DNA from: JABFXC01 sp045804265
Lineage (GTDB): Bacteria > Gemmatimonadota > Gemmatimonadetes > Gemmatimonadales > Gemmatimonadaceae
Length of the DNA: 17,557 nt
Assembly: GCA_045804265.1 (NCBI GenBank)
Contig: JBJMNK010000087.1
Location: 1-17,557, forward strand
Reading direction: 5' to 3'
In this document: in pieces, positions 7,585 to 15,474 of the stretch
Layout: every line of letters starts with the position of its first letter
How positions within the stretch are numbered: the stretch's first letter is position 1
Program-made: the position numbers and the translations under genes
Notes under the pieces: generated by a model
What the model saw: only the letters and a program-made list of their open reading frames with translations
What the model was told of the DNA's origin: nothing
Databases searched by the model: none

Positions 7585-7623
7585 CGATCGCCTTGGCCTC
7601 GCTACTATAGGCCGAGGCGATCG
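7585..7623 (-). terminator. Strong stem-loop downstream of the patatin gene
   Basis: The arms CGATCGCCTTGGCC (7585-7598) and GGCCGAGGCGATCG (7610-7623) pair over 14 bases with a single mismatch (a G-U wobble or A-C depending on strand). The loop is 11 bases. On the minus strand the stem begins about 33 bases after the patatin stop codon, which fits a transcription-ending or mRNA-protecting hairpin. There is no T-run after it, so it would be an atypical intrinsic terminator. Confidence 0.6.
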
Positions 7624-7656
7624 CCGCACTCGAGCCGCCAGCAGGAAGCCCCGTGC

Positions 7657-10600
7657 TCACTGAGCAATGGCGGCAGCCGCTGTCGCAACATCGATCGTTC
7701 CTTCAGGAACTGCCTTGAATGCAGCCCGTGCGGTCTCCAGACCCAGTCGACGATAACTCTCGAACTGCGCTTCATCGAACCACTGATCCAGCGTGGTCTG
7801 TTGCGGGAAGTCCTTGTTCTCCAGGTGGTACTGCCTAACGTCAGCTGGGTCGGTGGCGACCACTGCGGGCTTTAGCCACAGCAGGATGCCCTTTCGATCG
7901 TCTGATGCGGGCCAGCCTAGCCGCGCGCCGTGCTCGGGCGAGTAGAGGATCGTCCCCACCACCATGTGCCGGCTGTGCAACTCGTCGGACGCCTCGCGCA
8001 TCGGTTCCACGTCGATCGAGATCTCCGTCCCGAAATCGATTCGGCAGTGGCGGATCAAATCCCCCATGTCACTGAAACATGGCTTGGGATCTGCCCCACA
8101 GTCCGCGAGGACGATGAACCGAACGCCGCGCTCGATCAGCGAGTAGACCCCGGTGTTGTCGAAGTGCCCGCCGTCGCTGAGATAGCAGAAGCTGGAGAGC
8201 GTGTTCGTCTGCGACAGCGATTCGCGCAGGAGATAGTAGGGCCAGAGCCGCGGCTGCGACTCACGCCATCGGCGCTTGTCTGGTGTTGGTGCCCAGATTC
8301 CCGTGCGCACGTTGAGGAGCGCGAGCAGCATCGCTACTGCGGCACTCGGCGTCTTCGTGCCCATGTTCGGGCTGAACGCGGCGCCCGAGGTCGCGACCGC
8401 CGTTCCGAGCGTCATTGCACCGCTCATGTAGAGATGCGTCGGCCGCGACCCAGTCCGAGCCGACCCGCAGGTGTCTCGTGTGATCACGAAGGTCGCCGCC
8501 GAACGCTGCGATGTGGCGAGATCACGACCCCCAACCAGGTTGAGGGTCGTGTTGATCAGGTGATACGGGGCGCCGTGCTCGGTGTTGCGCAGGGTGCACA
8601 TCAACAGGTCGTCGCCAGCTACCGTATCGGTGATCTCGGTGCGGCCATGGCGCGCAGTGTTCGATGCACCGAGATAGCCCCGGACGAGGCGCGACTTATA
8701 GAAGGTGTGAAGCGCGACCAGATTAGGGTCCGTCATCCACCCGAGTCCGATGGCGGCAGCGATGGCCGTCTGCGCTGTCGCAAGGACAAGGAAGAGAAGA
8801 CGCGAGGACCGGTCGGTCAGTGCCGGGTCCTTCATGCTGAACCCGATCACCGTCGCGAACGCGAAGGTGGCGAACACCAGCAGCACGCGCGTCCGATCGT
8901 TCGCGCGCCTCGCGAACGACAGGCTCCAGACGAGCAGCACGATGACGAAGGCGAGGCCGGCGACCGCCTGCCCGATCATATCGGCGCGGACGAGATCCAC
9001 GGCGACCCCCCGAGCCACGAGAGCAGAGTGTACCCGTACGGGCGTCAGGAGCAGGAAGGCTGTCGTTGCGATGGCCAGCGCGACCAGCGGACCCACGCTT
9101 CGCCAGAGTCGGCCCATCGACGCCCGTTCGGTCCAGTACTCGAGCGCCGCAAAGGCGCATTCCAGATACGCGCCTGCGATCAGTGCCCACGCCACTCCCA
9201 CCGTGAAGGTTGGCGCGTTGGCACTGCGGATCAGCGACGCCGCCGCCGCGGCGCCTGTCACCCGCAGCATGCTGTGCGTTCCCCAGGCGGTGAGCTCCGC
9301 GATGACAAGCAACGCGAGCGGCGGGGCGATGAGCACGAGCCAGTGCGTCTTGTCAGTCGCGCGACCCTCATCGTTCCCGCGCGGTGATGGCGCGGCGATG
9401 AACCCGGTGTAGGCCGTACTTGCGATCGCGAGCAGCACGGCGCCAATACCGCCAGCCTTCTTCACAGCTGCTTGAACCGGTCCGGAGGGAACGTAGAAGA
9501 GCCACCATATGAGCTCGTGCGCAAACCCAACCAGCAGCACGATTGCGGTGACCAGCACAGTTCCGCGGAGCACGAGGGAGTGCCACTGCACCAGGCGCGT
9601 CCGGATAACGCCGCGTGCGGTGACGCCCTCTTGGGACCAGAGCAAGGTCGGGCGCCGCCCGACCTCTGGTAAACCGAGAAGCAGGAGTGCGGCGGCGAGG
9701 ATGCCGCCGAAACCGAGAAACCACCGACCTGGGTAGTTGACGAAGACTTTGAGAATGAACAGTCCAAAGGCGACAAGTCCGAGCAACGTCGGAATTGGAC
9801 TGACTGCGCCGTAGACCAACCATCCGCCGGTGAGGAGTATCATAAGTGCGAGCCCCAGTACCGCGGGGCCCACTGCATTCGCGAACCGCTCGGCGAGGAC
9901 GCGACCGTGAGAAAGTGCAGGCGGGGTGTGGTTCACACCGGCGCAGGCAGTGTCTGCGAGGGTGACTGGAGTGACATTCGCGATGACCTCTGGAGCGCTG
10001 CAGATGTAGCGCCCCGCGAGTGGATCACTTCGTACGAAATACGCGCTAGCGATTAGCATCGCCGCGAAGAGCACGAAGCCGAAGACGAGCCAGGTCAGCA
10101 CGATGTTCCTCGAGATCGTGGTGACGGCGCGCCAAAGGTCTGCGCTCAGCGCACCTTTCCGCGGGGTGAGATAGTTCGCGTAGAGCCGCAGGTGATGCAC
10201 TGCGTCGCCGACACTCGCGCTCAGCGTTGCATCGGTCGTCGCCGATCCGTTGGTGTCCTCGTCGCCGAGGAGTCGCGGAGGGTAGCGGTCCGGCTCGAGT
10301 TGCTCGAGTCTCGGGAACAGCTCGGACGCGCGGGGCGGGTCCGGCATAGGCCGCCGCGACAGCCACGCACTCCACCAACCGCCGGTGAACCCTCCGCCCG
10401 AAACGGTCGAGACATAATCGAAGAGCCCAAGCAGGCTGCGCTCCCGCAGGCCTTGAAGAACACCAAGGCAGAACGTCGCGCTTCGAATCCCGCCGCCCGA
10501 CAACGCGAGACCGGCCAACGCTGGTGGCGGGACCGTCAGGTCGGGTGCGGCGGCGTCCGTGCTCCCAGCGGCGATGGCCTGCTGATCAAAGTGCGCGCCG

Positions 10601-10935
10601 GCGATCGGCGGGGCGGAGACGCTGGAGTTTGGAGCGCTCGTCGGTCGTTCGCGAAATTTTTCCGCGAGCGATCGCACGATTGCGCCTGCTCGCGCGATCG
10701 GCCCGAGCGGGCGTGTCGGCGTGAGCGTCGCGGGTGCGAGCTCCGGCGGGAGCGGCTGGTCGGGAAACTGAACACGGAATCGCCGCTGATGGATTGCCCT
10801 CCACTCGGGAAGGCGAAGCTCTCGCTCCGGAGACGGCCGTTCGCCAGCTAAGGGGTCTTCCGGCGCAATGAAGTCTGGCGCGTGTGGTGCTCGCGCCTCG
10901 GGACGAACGGCCGGCGCGTCGTCGGCAGATGCCAT
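7657..10935 (-). CDS. Patatin-like phospholipase with a large polytopic membrane insert
   Basis: 1092 residues from the ATG at 10935, with CGGAG about eight bases upstream; longer frames add only Arg/His-rich sequence. A Pro-rich N terminus (about 1-130) is followed by the patatin oxyanion-hole motif SGGGIR at about 146-151 and the nucleophile in STVSGGGF (Ser about 179). The catalytic Asp is in the motif SDGGHFDNTG at about 921. Between them lie roughly ten hydrophobic segments (about residues 277-735), such as LTWLVFGFVLFAAMLIAS, GILAAALLLLGL and LLFLVLATAQTAIAAAIGLG. Ordinary patatin domains are about 200-300 residues with Ser and Asp close in sequence; here the catalytic dyad is split by about 740 residues including a membrane domain. 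The reaction should be acyl-ester hydrolysis of phospholipids or lipids at a membrane. The gene is divergent from the SH3b/DUF2235 pair. Confidence 0.92.
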   Translation of the reverse strand: MASADDAPAVRPEARAPHAPDFIAPEDPLAGERPSPERELRLPEWRAIHQRRFRVQFPDQPLPPELAPATLTPTRPLGPIARAGAIVRSLAEKFRERPTSAPNSSVSAPPIAGAHFDQQAIAAGSTDAAAPDLTVPPPALAGLALSGGGIRSATFCLGVLQGLRERSLLGLFDYVSTVSGGGFTGGWWSAWLSRRPMPDPPRASELFPRLEQLEPDRYPPRLLGDEDTNGSATTDATLSASVGDAVHHLRLYANYLTPRKGALSADLWRAVTTISRNIVLTWLVFGFVLFAAMLIASAYFVRSDPLAGRYICSAPEVIANVTPVTLADTACAGVNHTPPALSHGRVLAERFANAVGPAVLGLALMILLTGGWLVYGAVSPIPTLLGLVAFGLFILKVFVNYPGRWFLGFGGILAAALLLLGLPEVGRRPTLLWSQEGVTARGVIRTRLVQWHSLVLRGTVLVTAIVLLVGFAHELIWWLFYVPSGPVQAAVKKAGGIGAVLLAIASTAYTGFIAAPSPRGNDEGRATDKTHWLVLIAPPLALLVIAELTAWGTHSMLRVTGAAAAASLIRSANAPTFTVGVAWALIAGAYLECAFAALEYWTERASMGRLWRSVGPLVALAIATTAFLLLTPVRVHSALVARGVAVDLVRADMIGQAVAGLAFVIVLLVWSLSFARRANDRTRVLLVFATFAFATVIGFSMKDPALTDRSSRLLFLVLATAQTAIAAAIGLGWMTDPNLVALHTFYKSRLVRGYLGASNTARHGRTEITDTVAGDDLLMCTLRNTEHGAPYHLINTTLNLVGGRDLATSQRSAATFVITRDTCGSARTGSRPTHLYMSGAMTLGTAVATSGAAFSPNMGTKTPSAAVAMLLALLNVRTGIWAPTPDKRRWRESQPRLWPYYLLRESLSQTNTLSSFCYLSDGGHFDNTGVYSLIERGVRFIVLADCGADPKPCFSDMGDLIRHCRIDFGTEISIDVEPMREASDELHSRHMVVGTILYSPEHGARLGWPASDDRKGILLWLKPAVVATDPADVRQYHLENKDFPQQTTLDQWFDEAQFESYRRLGLETARAAFKAVPEGTIDVATAAAAIAQ

Positions 10936-11339
10936 AAGCCGCTCCGAGAAGACTTCGCGGGCCAGCGCGTGCGTTAGGCTGTCGTGACGCGGCCGTGCGA
11001 GGTGTCGCGTGGCATGACGTCGCACTCAACGGCCACGCACGCGCAATCCTATACGCGCCGTGAATTATTCGCAACACTGCATAATTGGCCGGATAACAGA
11101 ATGCCCTATGAGAATTTGCTAATGTCATCGGTTGCTCTCGCAGCTTCGTATCGCGCGCGACCTCACGTTCGAGGGCTTGGGACCCGGAACCGCTGAGGGA
11201 ATCGCGCGGCGAAGGGCCGCGTCGCGACGGTCACGCACGGCCATTAGAAGTTGCTCATCCGACCGATCGCACCTACTGTCGCAGCGGCGCGCAAAGCCAC
11301 CAAGACGTTCTCCGCGCTCATCTCCGACGGGAGGTTCCG
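10936..11339. other. Divergent intergenic region between patatin and SH3b genes
   Basis: 404 bases between two divergent starts. It holds an AT-richer core (about 11045-11130), the candidate patatin promoter, and one octamer CGTTAGGC at 10972-10979, which lies inside the predicted patatin leader. No gene is supported; open frames here are extensions or shadows. I could not find a convincing promoter for the SH3b gene. Confidence 0.6.
11046..11074 (-). promoter_or_regulatory. Candidate promoter of the patatin gene
   Basis: On the minus strand, TTGCGA (11074-11069) is followed by 17 bases and TAGGAT (11051-11046); each box matches four of six consensus bases. It lies in the AT-richer part of the divergent region, about 110 bases before the ATG. 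Moderate support only. Confidence 0.4.
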
Positions 11340-12380
11340 ATGCGCCGCACGTTCCTTCTCGCCGCACTCCTCGCTTGCTGTCCCCTCGCGCTGACCGCGC
11401 AGGAGCAGCGCGCCGTCGCCACCGGCAACGTCAACGTACGCTCGGGCCAGTCGATGGCGAGTCGCATCCTCGATGAGCTCAACACGGGCGACACGGTGAC
11501 TCTTCTCAGCCTAACGCTTCGTCGCGGCTACTACCACATCCAGGAAGACGACGGCACGAAAGGCTGGGTCTATCGCCGCTACATCAAGCTGATCGCGGCG
11601 GTGTCCGAGCCCACGTCACAGCCGACACCGCAACCAACACCGCAACCAACACCGCAACCAACCCCGACGCCATCAGGCACGCCGGCGTCGGTCGTCGACT
11701 CGAGCTGGGAGAAGCCAGAGTCGCAGGTTGCGCTCTACCACCGCGCTGGATTTCCGGACTGTGCGGCGGTGGGAGGCGCGGGCGACACGATCACCGATCG
11801 GCGGAAGAACCGCACCGACGAGCCGTCGTCGTATCAGCCGGTGACGCTCGACGCGATCCTCGCCCTGCCCTACCCGAAGAATCACAAGCCGCAGCGCACC
11901 AGCTGGCCCGTCGCGGACCGCGCGGTCCTCGCCCCATACGAGGGGATTCCCGTCACGGTCACCGCGTTCATCGCGCGCCAGCGCGGGATCATCGTCGAGA
12001 ACGCACAGCACAGCGCGAACGGCGAGGCGACCAACTGCCACGCCACCGATGACGCGGGCGTCGACTGGCACATCACCCTCGTCCGGCATCCCGACGATCC
12101 CAAGTCGACTGGCGTCGTCGTCGAGACCACGCCACGCGTACGCGCGAACGGGCACCCGTGGACGGCGGCGATGCTGCAGCCATTCGTCGCCGCGGGCGAT
12201 TCGGTGCGCGTGTCAGGCTGGCTCCTCTATGATCCCGAGCACTTCGCACAGACCACCAACTACGATCCGGCGCGACCGTCGCACGGCGCCACAGTGCGCG
12301 CAACGCTGTGGGAAGTGCACCCGGTCACGCGCATCGAGGTATTCGATGTGACGACGGGGATGTGGAAGACGCTGCCCTGA
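11340..12380 (+). CDS. Exported SH3b-domain protein paired with a DUF2235 hydrolase
   Basis: 346 residues from the ATG at 11340, with GGGAGG five bases upstream. Residues 1-20 form a signal peptide (RRTFLLAALLACCPLALTA); the LLAC segment is a weak lipobox, so lipid attachment is possible. Residues about 24-87 form a bacterial SH3b domain (VRSGQS, LNTGDTV, GWVYRRYI), a fold used to bind peptidoglycan or peptides. A QPTP-repeat linker (about 94-109) leads to a C-terminal region of about 200 residues that I cannot assign, with VDWHITLV, VVVETTPRV and VSGWLLYDPEHF. The stop is 2 bases before the ATG of the DUF2235 gene, implying translational coupling. An exported protein encoded with a leaderless lipase resembles the immunity partner of Tle-type effectors; this is inference. 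Confidence 0.82.
   Translation: MRRTFLLAALLACCPLALTAQEQRAVATGNVNVRSGQSMASRILDELNTGDTVTLLSLTLRRGYYHIQEDDGTKGWVYRRYIKLIAAVSEPTSQPTPQPTPQPTPQPTPTPSGTPASVVDSSWEKPESQVALYHRAGFPDCAAVGGAGDTITDRRKNRTDEPSSYQPVTLDAILALPYPKNHKPQRTSWPVADRAVLAPYEGIPVTVTAFIARQRGIIVENAQHSANGEATNCHATDDAGVDWHITLVRHPDDPKSTGVVVETTPRVRANGHPWTAAMLQPFVAAGDSVRVSGWLLYDPEHFAQTTNYDPARPSHGATVRATLWEVHPVTRIEVFDVTTGMWKTLP
11619..11666 (+). repeat. 12-bp tandem repeat (4 units) encoding a QPTP linker
   Basis: The units are CAGCCGACACCG, then CAACCAACACCG twice, then CAACCAACCCCG, each in frame and encoding Gln-Pro-Thr-Pro. Copy number could vary by slippage without breaking the frame, changing linker length between the SH3b domain and the C-terminal domain. 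Confidence 0.92.
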
Positions 12381-12382
12381 GC

Positions 12383-13519
12383 ATGCCGAAGAACATCGTG
12401 ATCTGCTGCGACGGCACGAACAACCAGTTCGGCGTCTGCAACACGAACGTCGTGCGGATCGCGCAGCTCGTCGCGCGCGATCCGACGCGTCAGCTCTGCT
12501 ACTACGATCCCGGCGTCGGCACACTACCGGAGCAGGGCCTCATGACGCGGGTCGGGCAGACGATCTCACGCTGGATGGCGCTCGCCTTCGCAACGGACAT
12601 CAACGACAAGGTCATCACCGCCTACGCGCACCTGATGGAGGTGTGGGAGCCGGGTGATCAGGTCTTTCTGTTTGGCTTCAGTCGCGGTGCCTACACGGCA
12701 CGCATGCTCGCCGCGGTGCTTCACGCGGTCGGACTCCTGCCTCGCGGCAACACGCAGCTGCTTCCCTATGTGATGCGTCTGTACGGGGCACTCCGACACG
12801 GATCGTCGGAGGACTACTGGCACGTGCTGAACTCCTTTCGCCAGACGTTCGCGCGGCAGATCCCAGGGCGCAACGACGCGCACTTCCCTATCCACTTTCT
12901 TGGAGTGTGGGACACGGTGTCGTCGGTCGGCTGGGTGTGGAACCCTCCCGCGTACCCGTTCACGGCGCGGCTGCCTAACGTCGCGATTGTCCGCCATGCG
13001 GTCGCGATCGACGAGCGACGCTGGTTCTTCCGGCAGAACCTCATCACCCCGCAACCCGGCCAGGATACAAAGGAATTCTGGTTCGCCGGGGTCCATAGCG
13101 ACATCGGGGGCGGTTATCCGGAAGATGAGGGCGGGTTATGGCGAATCGCGTTCGAGTGGATCCTGGCCGAGGCGCGCGCCGCGGGCTTGCTGATCGACGA
13201 GGCGCGACTGGCGCACGTCCGCGGACGGTCGCCTGTCCCGGCGAATCCTTGGGCAGAGCCGCAGCACGAGTCGCTGACGGGCATGTGGTGGATCGGCGAG
13301 GTGGTTCCAAAGCTCGTTTATGACCCGGTCACGAACCGGCAACGCCCGGCGATCGGGCTCGGTGGGCATCGGACGGTGCACGCGGGTGCACTGCTCGATG
13401 CGTCGGCGGTCGAGCGCCTGCATGGCACGCCGTACCGTCCACCCAACCTCAGCGACGGGTTCATCGCCAGTGTCGCGCACCTCGACCCGGTCCCGGCGAC
13501 GGTACCGTACACCGGCTAG
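12383..13519 (+). CDS. DUF2235 alpha/beta hydrolase (Tle1-type phospholipase domain)
   Basis: 378 residues from the ATG at 12383. The start KNIVICCDGTNNQFG is the hallmark N terminus of DUF2235. The nucleophile elbow GFSRGAY places Ser at about 100. The other triad members fit the family pattern: Asp about 177 in FLGVWDTVSSVG and His about 238 in FAGVHSDIGGGY. Family knowledge: DUF2235 is the catalytic domain of Tle1 type VI secretion phospholipases, and stand-alone versions are common. The protein has no signal peptide or membrane segment, so it is cytosolic unless delivered by a secretion machine. It lies 2 bases behind the exported SH3b protein and is divergent from the patatin gene. No VgrG, PAAR or other type VI gene is in the window, so delivery is unsupported here. 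Confidence 0.93.
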   Translation: MPKNIVICCDGTNNQFGVCNTNVVRIAQLVARDPTRQLCYYDPGVGTLPEQGLMTRVGQTISRWMALAFATDINDKVITAYAHLMEVWEPGDQVFLFGFSRGAYTARMLAAVLHAVGLLPRGNTQLLPYVMRLYGALRHGSSEDYWHVLNSFRQTFARQIPGRNDAHFPIHFLGVWDTVSSVGWVWNPPAYPFTARLPNVAIVRHAVAIDERRWFFRQNLITPQPGQDTKEFWFAGVHSDIGGGYPEDEGGLWRIAFEWILAEARAAGLLIDEARLAHVRGRSPVPANPWAEPQHESLTGMWWIGEVVPKLVYDPVTNRQRPAIGLGGHRTVHAGALLDASAVERLHGTPYRPPNLSDGFIASVAHLDPVPATVPYTG

Positions 13520-13594
13520 CCACGGCGTCAGGCCTAACGCGCTGTGACACGCTAATGATGCGCCAAGCGCTCCCGTGGGTCGGGTGTGCCTCGG

Positions 13595-15202
13595 TCAGCT
13601 GGGAGAGAGGTATCGCAGAGCAGAGCCCTTTTCGCGCAGGGTCCCGAGATCGAGTGCGAGAAGCCCGGTGGGCTCCCATCTCGCTTTCCACGCGCCTCGA
13701 TCGAGTGTCTTGGCGCTCAGCTTCGCTATGTCGTCGAAGGGCGTGAGCGACAAGCCATCCTTCGAGAACGCGACGACCTCGCCCGGCATCGCGCTCACGG
13801 CCCACCCCCGGTCGAGCAGCGCAACCGCGAGCGCGGTCGCGAGCGTCATCTGGACGCTGCCAAGCGCCTTGCGATCGGCGTTTTCCCGGTGTGTCGCGAA
13901 CCCAAGCCGCACGGCAGCCGCATGCAGATCGACCGCCAGGCTCGGAATCTGGGAGGCCGTCACGCCGTCCAGGCGCCCGCCCCATTTCCGCAATTCGTCG
14001 CGCCAGATCGTGCCCCACACCTCGGCACCGGCCTGTTGCCACTCGATCGCCGCGAGTGGTCGCGCGCGCGCCGCCTTGAAGAGATGCGCCACGAGCTCCT
14101 CTTCGAGCACTGCAACGTGGTCGAGCAGACTAACGGCTCGCGGCGCGTCACCAGTCTCCGGATCGGTCCGCACGTTGGCCAGCACATTGTCGGCCGGATT
14201 CGCCGGCGCGTTTATCGCCTGCTCCGCGATCGGCGGGAGTGCCGCGAGTGCCGCGAGTGCCGCGAGTGCCGCGAGTGCCGCGATCCGGTCGCGCAGCGGC
14301 GGATGCGTATCGTAGGGATCGATCGTTGGCGTCGCGAGCTCGTGCTCGATCACCGCCGTAACGGCGGGCGCGATCTGTGGCGCCGTGAGAAAGTGTGTGA
14401 ATCCGGCGGCGATCGGCGGGCGGTACCCGCGCGCGATCAGGGGTCCCACTTCCTGCGCCCAGTATTGCCCATAGACGGCGCTCGTTCCGTGGATCGCGCG
14501 CAACCCGGATATCATCGGCGACACGCCGACGGTCTGCGCGGCCAGGGCGTCAGCAGCGTACTCCTGTCGCCGCGAGATTGCATGTGTGATGCGGAGAAAT
14601 CCGAGCCCGTACCACTCGAACGGCTTCATCAACATCGAGCTATGGCGGGCAAGGCTCTCGAGGGTGCGCCCGATTGCTGCCCGTGTCTTGTAGATCCACG
14701 GACCGAGCGCGGTATCACCGCCGTGGTAGTGGCCGAACTCGTGAGCGAGAATCGCGCGGAGCTCATCGACCGAGACCGACTGCAGCAACGGAAGGCCCAG
14801 CCCCATGACCCGCTTGCTGCCGATGCCCATGATTCCGCCGCGCTGCGCGACCCACGCGTTCACGTCGGCGACGAGATAGACATGGCTCGGCGGCGACTGC
14901 CCGGTGAGTCGCGCCACTTCCGTGATTGTTGCAAAGAGACGAGGCTCGTTGTCAGCGCGGAGCTCGGGTCCGGGCGCAGGGAACCGATCGATGCGTGGGA
15001 TAATCGCGCGCAGGATCGCGAACCCGGCGACGACGCAGAAGATGGTCGGGCGCAGGTCGATGCGTTCGGCGTACTTGAGCTCCGCGATCGGAATCGCGAA
15101 CAGGCCACCGGCGATCAGGAGGGCGAGGAGGTAGAACCCGATCATGAGCAGCACCGCGCCGGTAGCGCGAGCCGCGAGGGAAGGAGTCGCGGGCATCAAC
15201 AT
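13595..15202 (-). CDS. M48-family membrane zinc metalloprotease with a long C-terminal extension
   Basis: 535 residues from the ATG at 15202; the frame is open further up to a TTG at 15271 and the start is uncertain because no strong ribosome binding site is visible. Two hydrophobic segments at about 12-38 and 52-69 anchor the protein. The zinc motif HEFGHYHGG is at about 154-158 and the third ligand Glu in RRQEYAADALA at about 214, both classic for M48 (HtpX/Ste24-like) peptidases that act on membrane or secreted proteins. The order GIMGIGSKRVMGLGLPLL, then SVDELRAILAHEFGH, is typical. An ALA-repeat linker (about 308-324) leads to about 200 residues beyond the usual domain, predicted alpha-helical, with no family I recognise. 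The gene is convergent with DUF2235, with 75 bases between stops. Confidence 0.9.
   Translation of the reverse strand: MLMPATPSLAARATGAVLLMIGFYLLALLIAGGLFAIPIAELKYAERIDLRPTIFCVVAGFAILRAIIPRIDRFPAPGPELRADNEPRLFATITEVARLTGQSPPSHVYLVADVNAWVAQRGGIMGIGSKRVMGLGLPLLQSVSVDELRAILAHEFGHYHGGDTALGPWIYKTRAAIGRTLESLARHSSMLMKPFEWYGLGFLRITHAISRRQEYAADALAAQTVGVSPMISGLRAIHGTSAVYGQYWAQEVGPLIARGYRPPIAAGFTHFLTAPQIAPAVTAVIEHELATPTIDPYDTHPPLRDRIAALAALAALAALAALPPIAEQAINAPANPADNVLANVRTDPETGDAPRAVSLLDHVAVLEEELVAHLFKAARARPLAAIEWQQAGAEVWGTIWRDELRKWGGRLDGVTASQIPSLAVDLHAAAVRLGFATHRENADRKALGSVQMTLATALAVALLDRGWAVSAMPGEVVAFSKDGLSLTPFDDIAKLSAKTLDRGAWKARWEPTGLLALDLGTLREKGSALRYLSPS
14235..14279 (-). repeat. 9-bp tandem repeat (5 units) in the M48 gene
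   Basis: On the plus strand GGGAGTGCC (14235-14243) is followed by four perfect GCGAGTGCC units to 14279. Read on the minus strand this encodes repeated Leu-Ala-Ala, a short helical linker between the protease domain and the C-terminal extension. It stays in frame for any copy number. Confidence 0.92.
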
Positions 15203-15474
15203 AGCGTCAAGGAACCGGCGCGGATCGGACTGCCGGGCCGCTAGTATGCGTGCGGCAGCATTCCTCCGCAACTCGCAATCACCGTTTGCGCCGATGTCAT
15301 AACCGTCCGCGCGAAGTCATGGCATCGGGGGCCGATGCGGTGCCTTCGTAGCGATAAGCGTCGCTCTCCACGCCAGTTGCGGCACGGGGCTAGCGTGCTC
15401 GCCTAACGGTGTGAGGTGCTGGGTCTGCAGGTGCCCTCGGATGTACCTCCCGCGGGCGGTTTGCGTCGATGCGC

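Noticed and set aside
7475..7660. Minus-strand frame of 61 codons with GTGA overlap to the patatin stop
   Set aside because: It spans the strong stem-loop, is Ser/Ala/Arg-rich, has no ribosome binding site of its own and no recognisable features.
7930..9387. Plus-strand open frame of 485 codons
   Set aside because: Antisense to the patatin gene. The translation is rich in Arg, His and Glu without domains, while the opposite strand has complete catalytic motifs and membrane segments.
10586..11128. Minus-strand frame of 180 codons over the patatin N terminus
   Set aside because: Out of frame with the patatin gene, Arg/Ala/Pro-rich, and without a plausible start signal.
13586..15244. Plus-strand open frame of 552 codons
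   Set aside because: Mirror of the M48 gene with Arg-rich low-complexity sequence. The minus strand carries HEFGH and the third ligand.
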